A DNA stretch of 64,000 bases, taken from assembly GCF_900099965.1 (NCBI RefSeq), contig NZ_FNDJ01000002.1, positions 620,001 to 684,000 of the forward strand. Reading direction: 5' to 3'. This stretch comes from Nonomuraea jiangxiensis (GTDB lineage Bacteria > Actinomycetota > Actinomycetes > Streptosporangiales > Streptosporangiaceae). This document shows, in pieces, positions 1-23,283 of the stretch. The notes below the pieces were generated by a model. It had not been told where the DNA came from. It did no database searches and worked only from the letters and a program-made list of their open reading frames with translations. Both the position numbers and the translations under genes were made by a program. Numbering within the stretch: position 1 is the stretch's first letter; the number at the start of each line of letters is the position of its first letter.

Positions 1-174
1 GCCGAGCGCGATGACATGGCCAGCCAGTTACTGGTCCACACCTGCGCCCAGCGCGAGCGCGCCCTCGCCGACGGCCGTCCCACCCCGCGTGCGAGCTGGC
101 ACGACGCCGCGACCGGGCTGATCGACGTGATCGTCGCCCTGTGGACGGCCCCGGTCACGCGCGAGCGCGACTAG
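1..174 (+). CDS. C-terminal fragment of a possible TetR-family regulator (5' end outside window)
   Basis: Frame 1 is open from the first base and ends in TAG at 172-174, giving 57 residues with actinomycete-like codon use. The last residues read ALWTAPVTRERD. The composition, a hydrophobic helix just before a short charged tail, resembles the ligand-domain end of TetR/AcrR regulators, but no DNA-binding domain is in the window, so the family is a guess. It lies 64 bases before the P450 gene on the same strand and could be its regulator. The alternative is any small alpha-helical protein. Confidence 0.4.
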   Translation, partial: AERDDMASQLLVHTCAQRERALADGRPTPRASWHDAATGLIDVIVALWTAPVTRERD

Positions 175-238
175 CGCCCTGCCCGCACGGCCGGGGGCGA
201 CGCCTCGCGGCCGACTTCCCTGGAGAGGAGAACCAGCG

Positions 239-1447
239 ATGACCGAAACGTTGAGCCCTGCCGAGGTGCCGGAGTTCCCGGGTGTCAGGGCGGCGAGCTG
301 CCCGTTCGACCCGCCGCCGGCGCTGCACGCCCTGCAGCGGGAGGGGCCGCTGGTCCGGGTGCGGCTGTGGGACGGCAGCACCCCGTGGCTGGTGACCCGC
401 TACACCGAGCAGCGGGCGCTGCTGGCCGACCGGCGGGTCAGTGCCGACATCACCCGCCCCGGTTACCCGAGCCCGGCGCCCGTCCGCGGCGGCCCCCTCA
501 GCTTCATCCTGATGGACGACCCGGAGCACGCCCGGCTGCGGCGCATGGTGCAGGCGGCGTTCACGGTCCGGCGGACGGAGACCATGCGCCCGGCCATTCA
601 GCGGATCGTGGACGACCTGATCGACGCCATGCTGGCCGGGCCCAAGCCGGTGGACCTGGTGGAGGCGTTCGCGCTGCCGGTGCCCTCGCTGGTGATCTGC
701 GAGCTGCTCGGGGTGCCGTACGCCGACCACGACTTCTTCCAGGACAACAGCAGGACCATCATCAGGCGCGGCGCGCCGCCCGAGGAGCGCTTCGCCGCCG
801 GCCGCCGCCTGACCGACTACCTGGACGGCCTGGTGGCGGAGAAGCTCCGCAACCCCGGCGATGACCTGCTGTCCAAGGTGGCCGCCCGGGTCGCGGAGGG
901 TGAGCTGACGCGGCAGGAGGCGGCCGGGATGGGAGTGCTGCTGCTCGTCGCCGGGCACGAGACCACCGCGAACATGATCGCGCTCGGCACCCTCGCGCTG
1001 CTGCGGAACCCCGGCCAGCTCGCCCTGCTGCGTGAGAGCGACGACCCGACACTGGTCGCCGGCGCGGCGGAGGAACTGCTGCGCTACCTCAACATCACCC
1101 ACAGCGGCCGCCGCCGGGTCGCCCTGGAGGACATCGAGATCGCCGGCCAGGTCATCCGCGCGGGCGAGGGCATGATCATGGCCAACGACCTCGGCAACCG
1201 TGACCCGGAGGTGTTCCCCGACCCGGACGAGCTGGACATCCGGCGTGACGCCCGCCGCCACGTGGCCTTCGGCTTCGGCGTCCACCAGTGCCTGGGCCAG
1301 CCGCTGGCCCGGGTGGAGCTGCAGGTGGTCTACAGCACCCTCTACCGGCGCATCCCCACCCTGAGCCTGGCGACCGACCTGGACCGGATCCCCTTCAAGC
1401 ACGACGGCCAGGTCTACGGCGTCTACGAACTCCCCGTCACCTGGTGA
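239..1447 (+). CDS. Cytochrome P450 (bacterial class I, CYP105-like)
   Basis: A soluble 402-residue haem monooxygenase that inserts one oxygen atom from O2 into an organic substrate, with electrons from a ferredoxin and a reductase. The I-helix motif AGHETT lies at about residues 238-243. The K-helix ExxR is in EELLR, and the haem-binding loop FGFGVHQCLG carries the cysteine ligand near residue 351. The length is typical. The ATG is chosen because GGAGAGGAG sits 8-17 bases upstream. No ferredoxin gene follows, unlike many CYP105 loci, so redox partners must come from elsewhere. The substrate cannot be told; nothing next to it forms a clear biosynthetic cluster. Confidence 0.93.
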   Translation: MTETLSPAEVPEFPGVRAASCPFDPPPALHALQREGPLVRVRLWDGSTPWLVTRYTEQRALLADRRVSADITRPGYPSPAPVRGGPLSFILMDDPEHARLRRMVQAAFTVRRTETMRPAIQRIVDDLIDAMLAGPKPVDLVEAFALPVPSLVICELLGVPYADHDFFQDNSRTIIRRGAPPEERFAAGRRLTDYLDGLVAEKLRNPGDDLLSKVAARVAEGELTRQEAAGMGVLLLVAGHETTANMIALGTLALLRNPGQLALLRESDDPTLVAGAAEELLRYLNITHSGRRRVALEDIEIAGQVIRAGEGMIMANDLGNRDPEVFPDPDELDIRRDARRHVAFGFGVHQCLGQPLARVELQVVYSTLYRRIPTLSLATDLDRIPFKHDGQVYGVYELPVTW

Positions 1448-1471
1448 CCTCCCGGGGCCGGCCGGAGCCAT

Positions 1472-1574
1472 GAAACTTTCTCCGTTGCCTTGGCTTGTTT
1501 CCGCACGTCAAGGCGGGTCACGGCGGCCGGCCCCACGGTGATCCGCCCGCGGCGGTTGCGCGGTTGAAACTTTC
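1472..1574. promoter_or_regulatory. Two GAAACTTTC palindromes upstream of the secreted esterase
   Basis: The 9-bp palindrome GAAACTTTC occurs at 1472-1480 and again at 1566-1574, 94 bases apart, in the gap before the esterase gene. GAAA-N-TTTC type palindromes have been described upstream of xylanase genes in Streptomyces, where they bind a sugar-responsive repressor. A third copy lies at 45883-45891 before another secreted hydrolase. Function here is inferred from sequence alone. Confidence 0.5.
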
Positions 1575-1613
1575 GCTTGACGATCGCAATGTTTCGGCGA
1601 AGCGGAGGTTCGA

Positions 1614-2909
1614 ATGAGCGTGCGAGTTCGGGTAGCGGGAGCCCTCATCACTGCGGCCGTACTGGTCGCCGCCGGCCTGGCCCTGGCCACGCCCGCGTCG
1701 TCAGCGCAGTTGACCGAGATCACCGGCTTCGGTACCAACCCGACCAACCTGCGGATGCACCTGTACGTCCCCGACAACGCCGGAAGCCGCCCGCCAGTCG
1801 TGCTCGCCGTGCACTACTGCACCGGCTCCGGCCCCGCCCTGCATTCCGGCACCGAGTTCGCCTCCCTGGCCGACCGGTACAAGTTCATCCTCGTCTACCC
1901 GTCGGCCACCAGGAGCGGCGCCTGCTTCGACGTCTCCTCGCCGCAGGCGCTGCGGCGCGACGGCGGCAGCGACCCGGTCGGCATCATGTCGATGGTCAGG
2001 TATGTCCACCAGCGCTACGGCGGCGACCCCGCCCGCACGTTCGTCACCGGCGTGTCCTCGGGCGCGATGATGACCAACGTCCTGCTCGGCGACTACCCCG
2101 ACGTGTTCAAGGCGGGCGCGGCGTTCATGGGCGTGCCGTTCGGCTGCTTCGCCACCACCGACGGATCGAGCTGGAACAGCGCCTGCGCCAACGGCCAGAT
2201 CAGCAGGACGCCGCAGCAGTGGGGCGACGCCGTACGCGCGGCCTATCCCGGATACAGCGGCGCGCGGCCCCGGATGCAGATCTGGCACGGCACCGAGGAC
2301 AGCACGCTGCGGTACCCGAACTTCCAGGAGCAGATCAAGCAGTGGACCAACGTCCTCGGGCTGAGCCAGACCCCCAGCCTCACCGACACCCCGCAGTCGG
2401 GTTACACGCGTACGCGCTACGGCGGCACCGGCGGCATGGCACCGGTCGAGGCGATCAGCATTCAGGGCGCGGGACACGACCTGCCCAGGGGTGGCATGGC
2501 CGCCGAGGTGATCCGCTTCTTCGGCCTGAACACCAGCGCGACCCCCACCATCACTCCCACGGTGACCCCCACCATCACGCCGACGGCCACCGGCCCGTGC
2601 CGGGTGACGTACACGATGAACACCTGGAACGCGGGGTTCACGGCCGCCGTCACGATCGCCAACACGGGCACCGCGCCGGTCTCCGGCTGGCGGCTGGCGT
2701 TCGCGCTGCCGGCGGGACAGACGGTCACGTCCGCGTGGAACGCCACCATCGCGCCGGCCAGCGGCCAGGTCACCGCGACGAACGTCGCCTACAACGGCTC
2801 CATCGCCCCCGGGGCCTCGGCGTCCTTCGGGTTCCAGGCCACCCACGCGGGCGGCACCGGACGGCCCGCGGCCTTCACCCTCAACGGCACCGCCTGCACG
2901 GCGGCCTGA
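1614..2909 (+). CDS. Secreted PHB-depolymerase-family esterase with C-terminal CBM2 (acetyl-xylan/feruloyl-esterase type)
   Basis: A 431-residue extracellular alpha/beta-hydrolase. Residues 1 to about 30 form a Sec signal peptide (MSVRVRVAGALITAAVL, cleavage near PASSA). The catalytic domain follows, with the nucleophile in GVSSGAM (Ser148), an acid in HGTED and the histidine in GAGHDLP. A Thr-Pro linker (TPTITPTVTPTIT) leads to about 100 residues beginning CRVTYTMNTWNAGFTAAVTI, typical of a family 2 cellulose-binding module. Family members deacylate plant polysaccharides or depolymerise short-chain polyesters; the CBM2 favours the polysaccharide role. GGAGG lies 6 bases before the ATG. Two GAAACTTTC palindromes upstream suggest sugar-dependent control. 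Confidence 0.88.
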   Translation: MSVRVRVAGALITAAVLVAAGLALATPASSAQLTEITGFGTNPTNLRMHLYVPDNAGSRPPVVLAVHYCTGSGPALHSGTEFASLADRYKFILVYPSATRSGACFDVSSPQALRRDGGSDPVGIMSMVRYVHQRYGGDPARTFVTGVSSGAMMTNVLLGDYPDVFKAGAAFMGVPFGCFATTDGSSWNSACANGQISRTPQQWGDAVRAAYPGYSGARPRMQIWHGTEDSTLRYPNFQEQIKQWTNVLGLSQTPSLTDTPQSGYTRTRYGGTGGMAPVEAISIQGAGHDLPRGGMAAEVIRFFGLNTSATPTITPTVTPTITPTATGPCRVTYTMNTWNAGFTAAVTIANTGTAPVSGWRLAFALPAGQTVTSAWNATIAPASGQVTATNVAYNGSIAPGASASFGFQATHAGGTGRPAAFTLNGTACTAA

Positions 2910-2954
2910 CGACCGGACCCGCGCGGCGGCCTGCGCCCCGCCGCGCGGGCGGCG

Positions 2955-3120
2955 GCCGGGCCGCCATCGGCGGAGGTGGCCCGGGCCGCCGGCGGGGAGG
3001 TGGCCGGGCCACTGTCCGGGGTGGTCCGGCCGCCTTCGCGAATCGAGTCGCTGCCGCGGGATGGTCGGGCCGCGGGGTGGTCGGGCCGCCGGGCGGGCGG
3101 TGGCCGGTCAGGGGCCTCCG
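2955..3120. repeat. Degenerate GC-rich repeats (GGTGGTCGGGCCGCC-like) in the esterase-exporter gap
   Basis: Variants of a GTGGTCGGGCCGC/GTGGCCGGGCCGCC word recur several times between the two genes. No frame here has a start, ribosome site and domain that would support a gene. The remaining 45 bases before the exporter hold the iron box. Confidence 0.45.
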
Positions 3121-3164
3121 GTCGTGCGGCGGAACGCTGGCGTCATGAACGGTCTCCAGGTAAT

Positions 3165-3183
3165 TTAGGTAAGCCTTACCTTA
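3165..3183. promoter_or_regulatory. Iron box (DmdR/IdeR-type operator) of the siderophore exporter
   Basis: The sequence TTAGGTAAGCCTTACCTTA is a 19-bp near-palindrome matching the actinobacterial iron-box consensus TTAGGTTAGGCTAACCTAA. It ends 23 bases before the exporter ATG, placed to block transcription when the regulator is loaded with iron. A related box heads the siderophore operon at 21663-21681. Confidence 0.85.
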
Positions 3184-3206
3184 ATTGATCTCTTGGAAGG
3201 CCGTTC

Positions 3207-4457
3207 ATGCGCCTGGGACAGTTCGTCGTCGACGTCGCCCCTCTTCGCGCCAGCCGCGACTTCAGGTTCGCCTTCGCCGCCCGCCTGGTCTCCCTCCTGG
3301 GCGTCGGCGTGACCGGGGTCGCGCTGGCGGTGCAGGTCTTCGACCTGACCGGCTCGTCCTTGCACGTGGCCCTGGTGAGCCTGGCGCTCGGCGGGCCGCT
3401 GCTGGCCGGCACCCTGGCCGGCGGCGTGCTGGCCGACCGGCTGGACAGGCGGCGGCTCGTCGTCTGGTCACGGGTGATCGCCGCGGCCGGGTTCGCGGGC
3501 CTGGGACTCAACGCGCTGCTGCCCGAGCCGGAACTCTGGGCCCTGTACGGCTGCGCGGCCCTCATCGGCCTGGCCGACGGGCTCAGCGAGACCGCGCTGA
3601 TGGCGGTCACCCCCGCGCTGGTGGGCCGGGAACGGCTGGCCGCCGCCGAGGCGCTCACCTCCATCACCACGCAGCTCGGCACCGTGGCGGGCCCGTCGCT
3701 GGGCGGCCTGCTCATCGCCGGTCCAGGACTGGCGGCGTGCTTCTGGCTCACGACGCTCACCACGGCCGTCACGATCGTGCTGCTCTGCCGGATGCGGCCA
3801 CTGCCCCCGGCGGGGGAGGCGGCCGACCGGCACCCGCTGCGGGCCCTCGCGGACGGGGCACGCTACGCCCTGCGCAACCGGCTGATCTCCGGGCTGATCC
3901 TGCTCGACCTCAGCGGCACGCTGTTCGCCATGCCGTACGCCGTCTTCCCCGAGCTGGTCGCCGGGCGGTTCGAGGGCAACGCGGCGGTGCTGGGCCTCCT
4001 CTACAGCGCGCCCGCGACGGGTGCGCTGCTCACGGCGCTGACCAGCGGCTGGGTGGCCGGGGTGCGCCGGCCCGGTCGCTGGCTGATCGGGTCCGTCGCG
4101 CTGTGGGGGCTGGCGATGGTGGGCTTCGGGCTGAGCGGGGAGCTCTGGAAGGGACTGCTCTTCCTGGCTGTCTCGGGAGCGGGCCAGGTGGTCTCCGAGG
4201 TGCTGGCCGGGGCGTTGCTGCAGGGCAACACCCCGGACGAGCTGCTCGGGCGGGTGAGCAGCCTGTGGCTGGCCGAGGCCACGGTGGGCCCGGCGGTGGG
4301 CAACCTGATCGCGGGCGGGCTGGCCAGGGTGTCGTCCCCGGCCGGCGCGGTGGTCGCGGGCGGCCTGGCCTGCGTGGCGGCGGTGGCCCTGCTGGCTCTC
4401 GCCGTGCCGGAGCTCCGCCGCGCCCGCCCGCTCACCACCGGCGATCCCGTGCCGTGA
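3207..4457 (+). CDS. MFS siderophore exporter (EntS-like)
   Basis: A 416-residue integral membrane protein with about twelve hydrophobic segments. The cytoplasmic loop after the second helix carries GVLADRLDRRRLVVWSR, the MFS motif A region. The N-terminal stretch APLRASRDFRFAFAARLVSLLG resembles the EntS group (MFS_3) that pumps siderophores out of the cell. GGAAGG lies 7 bases before the ATG and an iron box precedes it. It faces the siderophore operon tail to tail, the two stops being about 120 bases apart, which supports export of that product. The family alone would not fix the substrate; the operator and location do most of the work. Confidence 0.85.
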   Translation: MRLGQFVVDVAPLRASRDFRFAFAARLVSLLGVGVTGVALAVQVFDLTGSSLHVALVSLALGGPLLAGTLAGGVLADRLDRRRLVVWSRVIAAAGFAGLGLNALLPEPELWALYGCAALIGLADGLSETALMAVTPALVGRERLAAAEALTSITTQLGTVAGPSLGGLLIAGPGLAACFWLTTLTTAVTIVLLCRMRPLPPAGEAADRHPLRALADGARYALRNRLISGLILLDLSGTLFAMPYAVFPELVAGRFEGNAAVLGLLYSAPATGALLTALTSGWVAGVRRPGRWLIGSVALWGLAMVGFGLSGELWKGLLFLAVSGAGQVVSEVLAGALLQGNTPDELLGRVSSLWLAEATVGPAVGNLIAGGLARVSSPAGAVVAGGLACVAAVALLALAVPELRRARPLTTGDPVP

Positions 4458-4640
4458 CGCGGCCGATCAGGTGCCGTGGCGCGGCCGAGCGGGTGCCGTG
4501 ACGCGGCCGATCAGGTGCCGTGACGCGGCCGAGCGGGTGCCGTGACACGGCCGGTCCCGTGCCGTGAGGCGCGGTCAGGTGCCGTGACGGGCGGTCAGGT
4601 GCCGTGACGGGCGGTCAGGTGCCGTGACGGGCGGTCGGGT
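4452..4640. repeat. Tandem repeats (22-bp then 20-bp units) between exporter and MbtH gene
   Basis: About five degenerate copies of a 22-bp unit (GGTGCCGTGACGCGGCCGAT plus CA or similar) are followed by about three and a half copies of a 20-bp unit, GTGCCGTGACGGGCGGTCAG, up to about 4640. The array covers the convergent intergenic space and runs into the 3' end of the MbtH-like gene, whose stop codon lies inside it. The units are not multiples of three. There are no unique spacers of constant length, so it is a minisatellite, not a CRISPR array. Confidence 0.85.
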
Positions 4641-4843
4641 GCCGTCCATGGCCCGCGCCAGGCCGGCCGGGCGCATGTCCGTCCAGTGCGTGTCGACGTA
4701 TTCCAGGCACGAGTCACGCGCCGCCGGGCCGTGCACGGCGTGCCACCCCTCGGGCACCGGCATCCAGGCCGGCCACAGGGAATGCTGGTTCTCGTCGTTG
4801 ACGACGACGAGATAGTCGGATTCGGGGTCTTCGAACGGGTTCG

Positions 4844-4847
<4 letters not shown>
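4575..4847 (-). CDS. MbtH-like protein (NRPS adenylation-domain partner)
   Basis: A 90-residue protein. The first 70 residues are a standard MbtH fold: [20 protein letters not shown], then [21 protein letters not shown] and the WTDMRP region. Such proteins bind and activate A domains and raise their solubility. Its ATG overlaps the NRPS2 stop (ATGA), so it is co-translated as the last gene of the siderophore operon. Residues from about 71 onward are not conserved: they are read from the downstream tandem repeats and end HLTARHGT, making the protein about 20 residues longer than usual. Confidence 0.95.
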
Positions 4848-19781
<14,934 letters not shown>

Positions 19782-19785
<4 letters not shown>

Positions 19786-21062
19786 CGCACCGGCTCCAGG
19801 ATCGCGGCCGACAGGGAGCTCGCGATCTCTCCCGCCCGGACGGCCGTGGTGGACAGCAGCGTGGAGGTCAGGCCGTGGCTGTGCTCGGTGGCGCCCTGGA
19901 GGTAGATGCCGCAGGACAACTCCGGCACCGTACGCACCCGGTGGTCGCGCCCGACCAGCAGCTCGCCGTGCTCGTCACGCAGGCAGAACCGCCCGGCCGC
20001 GCCGAGCAGGTCCAGCGGTTCCACCGGCCGGTACCCGGTCGCGTAGACCACCACGTCCGCGCGCAGCGCCTCGACCTCACCCGTGACCAGGGACTGGACG
20101 TGGACGCTCACCCCGTCGGAGTGGCTCTCCAGGCCCACGGCGCGGGACAGGTTCATGACGCGCAGCCGCTGAGCCCCGGCCACCTTCTCCCGGTAGGCGC
20201 GCCGGAACAGCTCCTGGAGCAGGTCGAGGTCCACGACCGAGTAGTTGGTGTTCGCGTGGTAGTCCTTGATCATGCGCTTGACGTCGTGCGGGGCGTCGTA
20301 GAAGCGGTCCACGGCGACGGGGTCGAAGACGCTGTTGGCGAAGGGGCTGTCGTCGGCCGGGCTGTAGCCGTACCGGGAAAAGACCGCGCAGACCTCGGCG
20401 GCGGGGAAGCGGGTGTGCAGGTGCTCGACCACCTCGGCCGCGCTCTGGCCCGCGCCGACCACCACGAACCTGCGCGGCCGCTCGACGCTCAGCTCCGCCA
20501 GCCGGTACATCAGCTCCTGGCTGTGCCACACCCGCTCGCCCGCGACGATCCCGGCGGGCAGCACGGGCCGGAGCCCGGCGGCCAGCACGACGTTGCGTGC
20601 CCGGTAGGTGGTCAGCTCGCCGCGCTGCACGACGATGTCCAGCTCGCGGACCTCGCCGTCCGCCTCCACCGGGCGGATGGTGACCACCTCCGCGCCGTAG
20701 CGGACCTGCCGCTCGAAACGCGCGGCCGCCCACGCGAGATAGTCGTGGAACTCCACCCGCGTGGGATACATGCTCTTCTGGTTGATGAAGTCGGCCAGCC
20801 GGCCCTGGGCGTGCAGGTAGCTGACAAAGCTGTACGGGCTGGCGGGGTTGCGCATGGTGACCAGGTCCTTGAGGAAGGACACCTGCATGGTGGCACCCTC
20901 GATCAACATGCCCCGGTGCCAGCCGAACGCCTCCTGCTTCTCCAGGAAGACCGCGGACAACCCGGGAGCCGGATCAGGGGATCCGGCCTCCGCCAGGGCG
21001 ATCGCCAGGGCGAGGTTGGACGGGCCGAAACCGATCCCGACGAGGTCGAAGACGGGGGTCAC
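19782..21062 (-). CDS. L-ornithine/L-lysine N-monooxygenase (PvdA/IucD/SidA family)
   Basis: A 426-residue FAD- and NADPH-dependent enzyme that hydroxylates the side-chain amine of ornithine or lysine, the first step to hydroxamate siderophores. The N-terminal FAD loop reads GIGFGPSNLALA, the NADPH loop VVGAGQSAAEV, and a late motif ATGYRP. The segment HANTNYSVVD matches the substrate-binding region of the family. GTG at 21062 overlaps the stop of the acyltransferase (GTGA), and its own stop overlaps the NRPS1 start. Ornithine is more likely than lysine given NRPS siderophores of this type, but the sequence does not settle it. Confidence 0.93.
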
Positions 21063-21646
21063 CACTGGGGCACGTCCTCCTGGGCGCGCGGATACACCAT
21101 CAGGGCGGCCGTCTTGTGCGGCATCGTGACCTCTCCCGCCCGGACGAACCCGGCCGCGGCGAACGCCCGCAGCGAGGCGTCGTTGCGGACGTTCGGCTCC
21201 GCGACGACCCGGGTGCACTCCGGCTCGGTCTCCAGCAGTCCCACGGCGACCGACCGCAACAGGGCCCGGCCGAGACCGCGGCCGAGGTTCTCCCGCGCGC
21301 CGATGGCGATGTGCACGCCCAGGTCCTGCGGCCGGTACGGGTACAGCGGCGCCAGCCTGTCCCGCAGCACCCGGTAGAGCTCCAGGTAGGCGACCGGCTC
21401 ACCGTCCAGCGACGCGAGGCACGGCCGCGAGTGCGCACCGGCGGCCTGCCGGGCGATCTCCTCCGCCCACCGCTCGTACGGCCAGGCCTGGTCCCACGGT
21501 TCGGCGACGTGCGGCCGGTTCATCCAGTCGCAGACCAGGGCGACTCCGTCGGTGCCCGGCTCGATCACCGTGATGCGCCATTCGCCCACCCTCGGGGGAA
21601 TGGGGGGCGCGCCGATGTCCTGCAGGTGTGAGGGTTGCTGGCTCAC
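21059..21646 (-). CDS. GNAT acyltransferase for hydroxamate formation (IucB/RhbD/MbtK-like)
   Basis: A 195-residue acyl-CoA-dependent transferase. The conserved region includes PHVAEPWDQAWPYERW, YLELYRVLRDRLAPLYPY, DLGVHIAIG, GLGRALLRSV and EPNVRNDASLRAFAAAGF, characteristic of siderophore acyltransferases that acylate N-hydroxy-ornithine or N-hydroxy-lysine (acetyl donors are common). It is first in the operon. GTG at 21646 is chosen because GGAGG lies 4 bases upstream; an ATG at 21650 is in another frame. The iron box ends 17 bases upstream. No formyltransferase is present, so acetyl or another acyl group is the likely cap. Confidence 0.9.
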   Translation of the reverse strand: MSQQPSHLQDIGAPPIPPRVGEWRITVIEPGTDGVALVCDWMNRPHVAEPWDQAWPYERWAEEIARQAAGAHSRPCLASLDGEPVAYLELYRVLRDRLAPLYPYRPQDLGVHIAIGARENLGRGLGRALLRSVAVGLLETEPECTRVVAEPNVRNDASLRAFAAAGFVRAGEVTMPHKTAALMVYPRAQEDVPQW

Positions 21647-21662
21647 TCATCCTCCGCAATAG

Positions 21663-21681
21663 TTAGGTTTGCCTAACCTAA
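21663..21681. promoter_or_regulatory. Iron box (DmdR/IdeR-type operator) of the siderophore operon
   Basis: The sequence TTAGGTTTGCCTAACCTAA matches the actinobacterial iron-box consensus at 17 of 19 positions. It lies just upstream of the acyltransferase GTG and probably overlaps the promoter. A partial word CCTAACTAA follows at about 21692-21701. Confidence 0.92.
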
Positions 21682-21741
21682 ATTGGCGCCATGCCTAACT
21701 AAGCATCGGATCCGCGAAACCGTCAAGGGATAGCAATGGCC

Positions 21742-21776
21742 ACAAAACGAAACGGCGGCAGCGGCCTGTCGCCGCC
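21742..21776 (-). terminator. Rho-independent terminator after the methyltransferase gene
   Basis: On the minus strand GGCGGC and GCCGCC form a 6-bp stem with an 11-base loop (21754-21776), followed by GTTTCGTTTTG. It lies about 30 bases past the methyltransferase stop and separates that gene from the iron-controlled operon. Confidence 0.6.
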
Positions 21777-21807
21777 ACCGCCGTCGCCTGCGGTCGTCGC
21801 GTCCGGG

Positions 21808-22557
21808 TCAGTGCGCCCGGCGGGCGAGAGTGAGGTCGGTGCGGAAGGCGATCTCGACGCCGTCGCCCAGCAGGGCGGCGAGCTCACCGAGCACCGGCTC
21901 GCGGGCGGCCGGGTCCAGCATCCGGTAGGCGGAGATGGAGCGGACGAGGTCCAGGTAGCGCTCGGTGGGATACCAGGTGTGGTGGACGTAGTGGCGGATG
22001 TCCAGGTCGGTGAAGCGGGGATCGTGCGCCAGCAGGTGCTCGCTCTCCTCGGCCTGGACCGAGGTGCTCCGGTGCAGGCTGGAGCTGGTCACCCCGTGGC
22101 GGTGGTCCACCGCGGCCAGGGCGGCGCCGAGTTCGGCGTCGGTGACGACGTAGCGGTTCCAGAACAGGGCCAGCGCGCCCGAGGGCGCCAGGGCGGCGTG
22201 GGCCAGGTCCCACCGCCGCTCCGGATCCACCCAGTGCCAGGCCTGCGCGGAGTACAGCAGGGTGAACGGCCGGTCGGGGACGTAGTCCTCGAATCGCCCG
22301 CTCTCCACCCGCACCCCGGGGCACTTCGACGTCAGCGCGGCGGCCATCCGGGGATCGGGTTCGACACAGGTCAGGTCCACGCCGTGGGCGGCGAAGCCCA
22401 CAGTCGCCTTGCCCGTTCCCGCGCCCACCTCCAGCACCGGGCCGGCCGGCGCGTATTCCAGCACCTCGGTGACCAGTTGCTCGGGATAGCCCGGTCTGGC
22501 CGACTCGTACTGCTCGACCGCCTCACCGAACACCACACTTCGCACGCGATCGACCAT
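21808..22557 (-). CDS. Class I SAM-dependent methyltransferase
   Basis: A 249-residue protein with the SAM-binding glycine loop VLEVGAGTGKAT (motif I), an acidic end to strand two (CVEPDPRM), and SAQAWHWVDPER, seen in UbiE/TAM-like methyltransferases. The N-terminal FGEAVEQYESARPGYPEQLV is typical of this soluble group. ATG at 22557 is preferred because AGGAGG lies 9 bases upstream; an in-frame ATG at 22575 would itself overlap that site. The substrate is unknown. A terminator follows and no operon partner is evident, so a link with the siderophore is not supported. Confidence 0.82.
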   Translation of the reverse strand: MVDRVRSVVFGEAVEQYESARPGYPEQLVTEVLEYAPAGPVLEVGAGTGKATVGFAAHGVDLTCVEPDPRMAAALTSKCPGVRVESGRFEDYVPDRPFTLLYSAQAWHWVDPERRWDLAHAALAPSGALALFWNRYVVTDAELGAALAAVDHRHGVTSSSLHRSTSVQAEESEHLLAHDPRFTDLDIRHYVHHTWYPTERYLDLVRSISAYRMLDPAAREPVLGELAALLGDGVEIAFRTDLTLARRAH

Positions 22558-22759
22558 CGTCCGCACCCTCCTCATGATTCACCCCGCCCGCCGGCGCAGG
22601 GGGCGTGCATTCGTACGCGGAGTGCCGGATCCAAGGGCGTGCAGTGCCGGGGCACCCGCGCCCGCCAAGGACTCCGGCACCCCGAAAATTCAATCACGCA
22701 GGGAGAACGCGGCCGGATGCGGCGGACGGGGCGGGTCGAATCGCGGGTGGAGGGGCCCG

Positions 22760-23173
22760 TCAGGCAGTGTGGTCGACGGTGAACCAGACGATCTTGCCGC
22801 CGTTCGCCGACGTCACGCCCCAGGCGTCGGCGACCGCCGCGACGATCTGCAGCCCTCGCCCGGAGATCGCGTCGATGTCGGGAGTGCGCTGGTGGGGCAC
22901 CCCGTCGCCCGGGTCGAAGACCTCGCCGTACAGCCGGTCCTCGCGGAGCTCCAGGCGCAGCGCGTACGCCGACCCGCCGTGCCGGACGGCGTTGGTGACC
23001 AGTTCGCTGACGATGAGCAGGCAGTCGTCGATGGCCCGCTCGGGAACCCAGCCGGTCAGCTCGGTCCGGACCAGGGAGCGCGCCTTGCCCACACCGGCCG
23101 GCACCGACGGCAGCAGGCATTCCACCGTGTGGATCGCAGCGGATAACGGCCCGGGATAGAGGGGCATCTGCAT
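22760..23173 (-). CDS. RsbW-like ATP-binding protein (anti-sigma-factor type HATPase)
   Basis: A 137-residue single-domain GHKL ATPase. The N box reads ELVTNAVRHG, the G1 region VFDPGDGVP and the G2 region GRGLQIVAAVAD. Such proteins bind sigma factors or anti-sigma antagonists and act as serine kinases; actinomycetes carry dozens. ATG at 23173 has GGAGAG 5 bases upstream. No anti-sigma antagonist or sigma gene is adjacent. The gene is unusual in having a perfect CebR-like sugar-repressor palindrome 13 bases before its start. Confidence 0.85.
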   Translation of the reverse strand: MQMPLYPGPLSAAIHTVECLLPSVPAGVGKARSLVRTELTGWVPERAIDDCLLIVSELVTNAVRHGGSAYALRLELREDRLYGEVFDPGDGVPHQRTPDIDAISGRGLQIVAAVADAWGVTSANGGKIVWFTVDHTA

Positions 23174-23185
23174 CACGTCTCTCCG

Positions 23186-23201
23186 TTGGGAGCGCTCCCA
23201 A
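23186..23201. promoter_or_regulatory. CebR-type LacI-family operator
   Basis: TTGGGAGCGCTCCCAA is a perfect 16-bp palindrome containing TGGGAGCGCTCCCA, the sequence known for the cello-oligosaccharide repressor CebR of Streptomyces. It lies between the GH42 stop and the RsbW-like ATPase, 12 bases before the ATPase start, so it most directly overlaps that gene's leader. Confidence 0.75.
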
Positions 23202-23283
23202 CAACCACGATAAGCGCCGGAGTTCCGTCTTGGGAATCAAGGCCACAGGATTGTTGCGAATCCGCGTCCCCGGCGGGCGGGCG

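Noticed and set aside
4452..4640. CRISPR array
   Set aside because: The units are adjacent without unique spacers and vary in sequence; no cas genes are present. It is a minisatellite.
21808..22557. Methyltransferase as part of the siderophore operon
   Set aside because: It is upstream of the iron box, has its own terminator and ribosome site, and nothing in the NRPS requires it.
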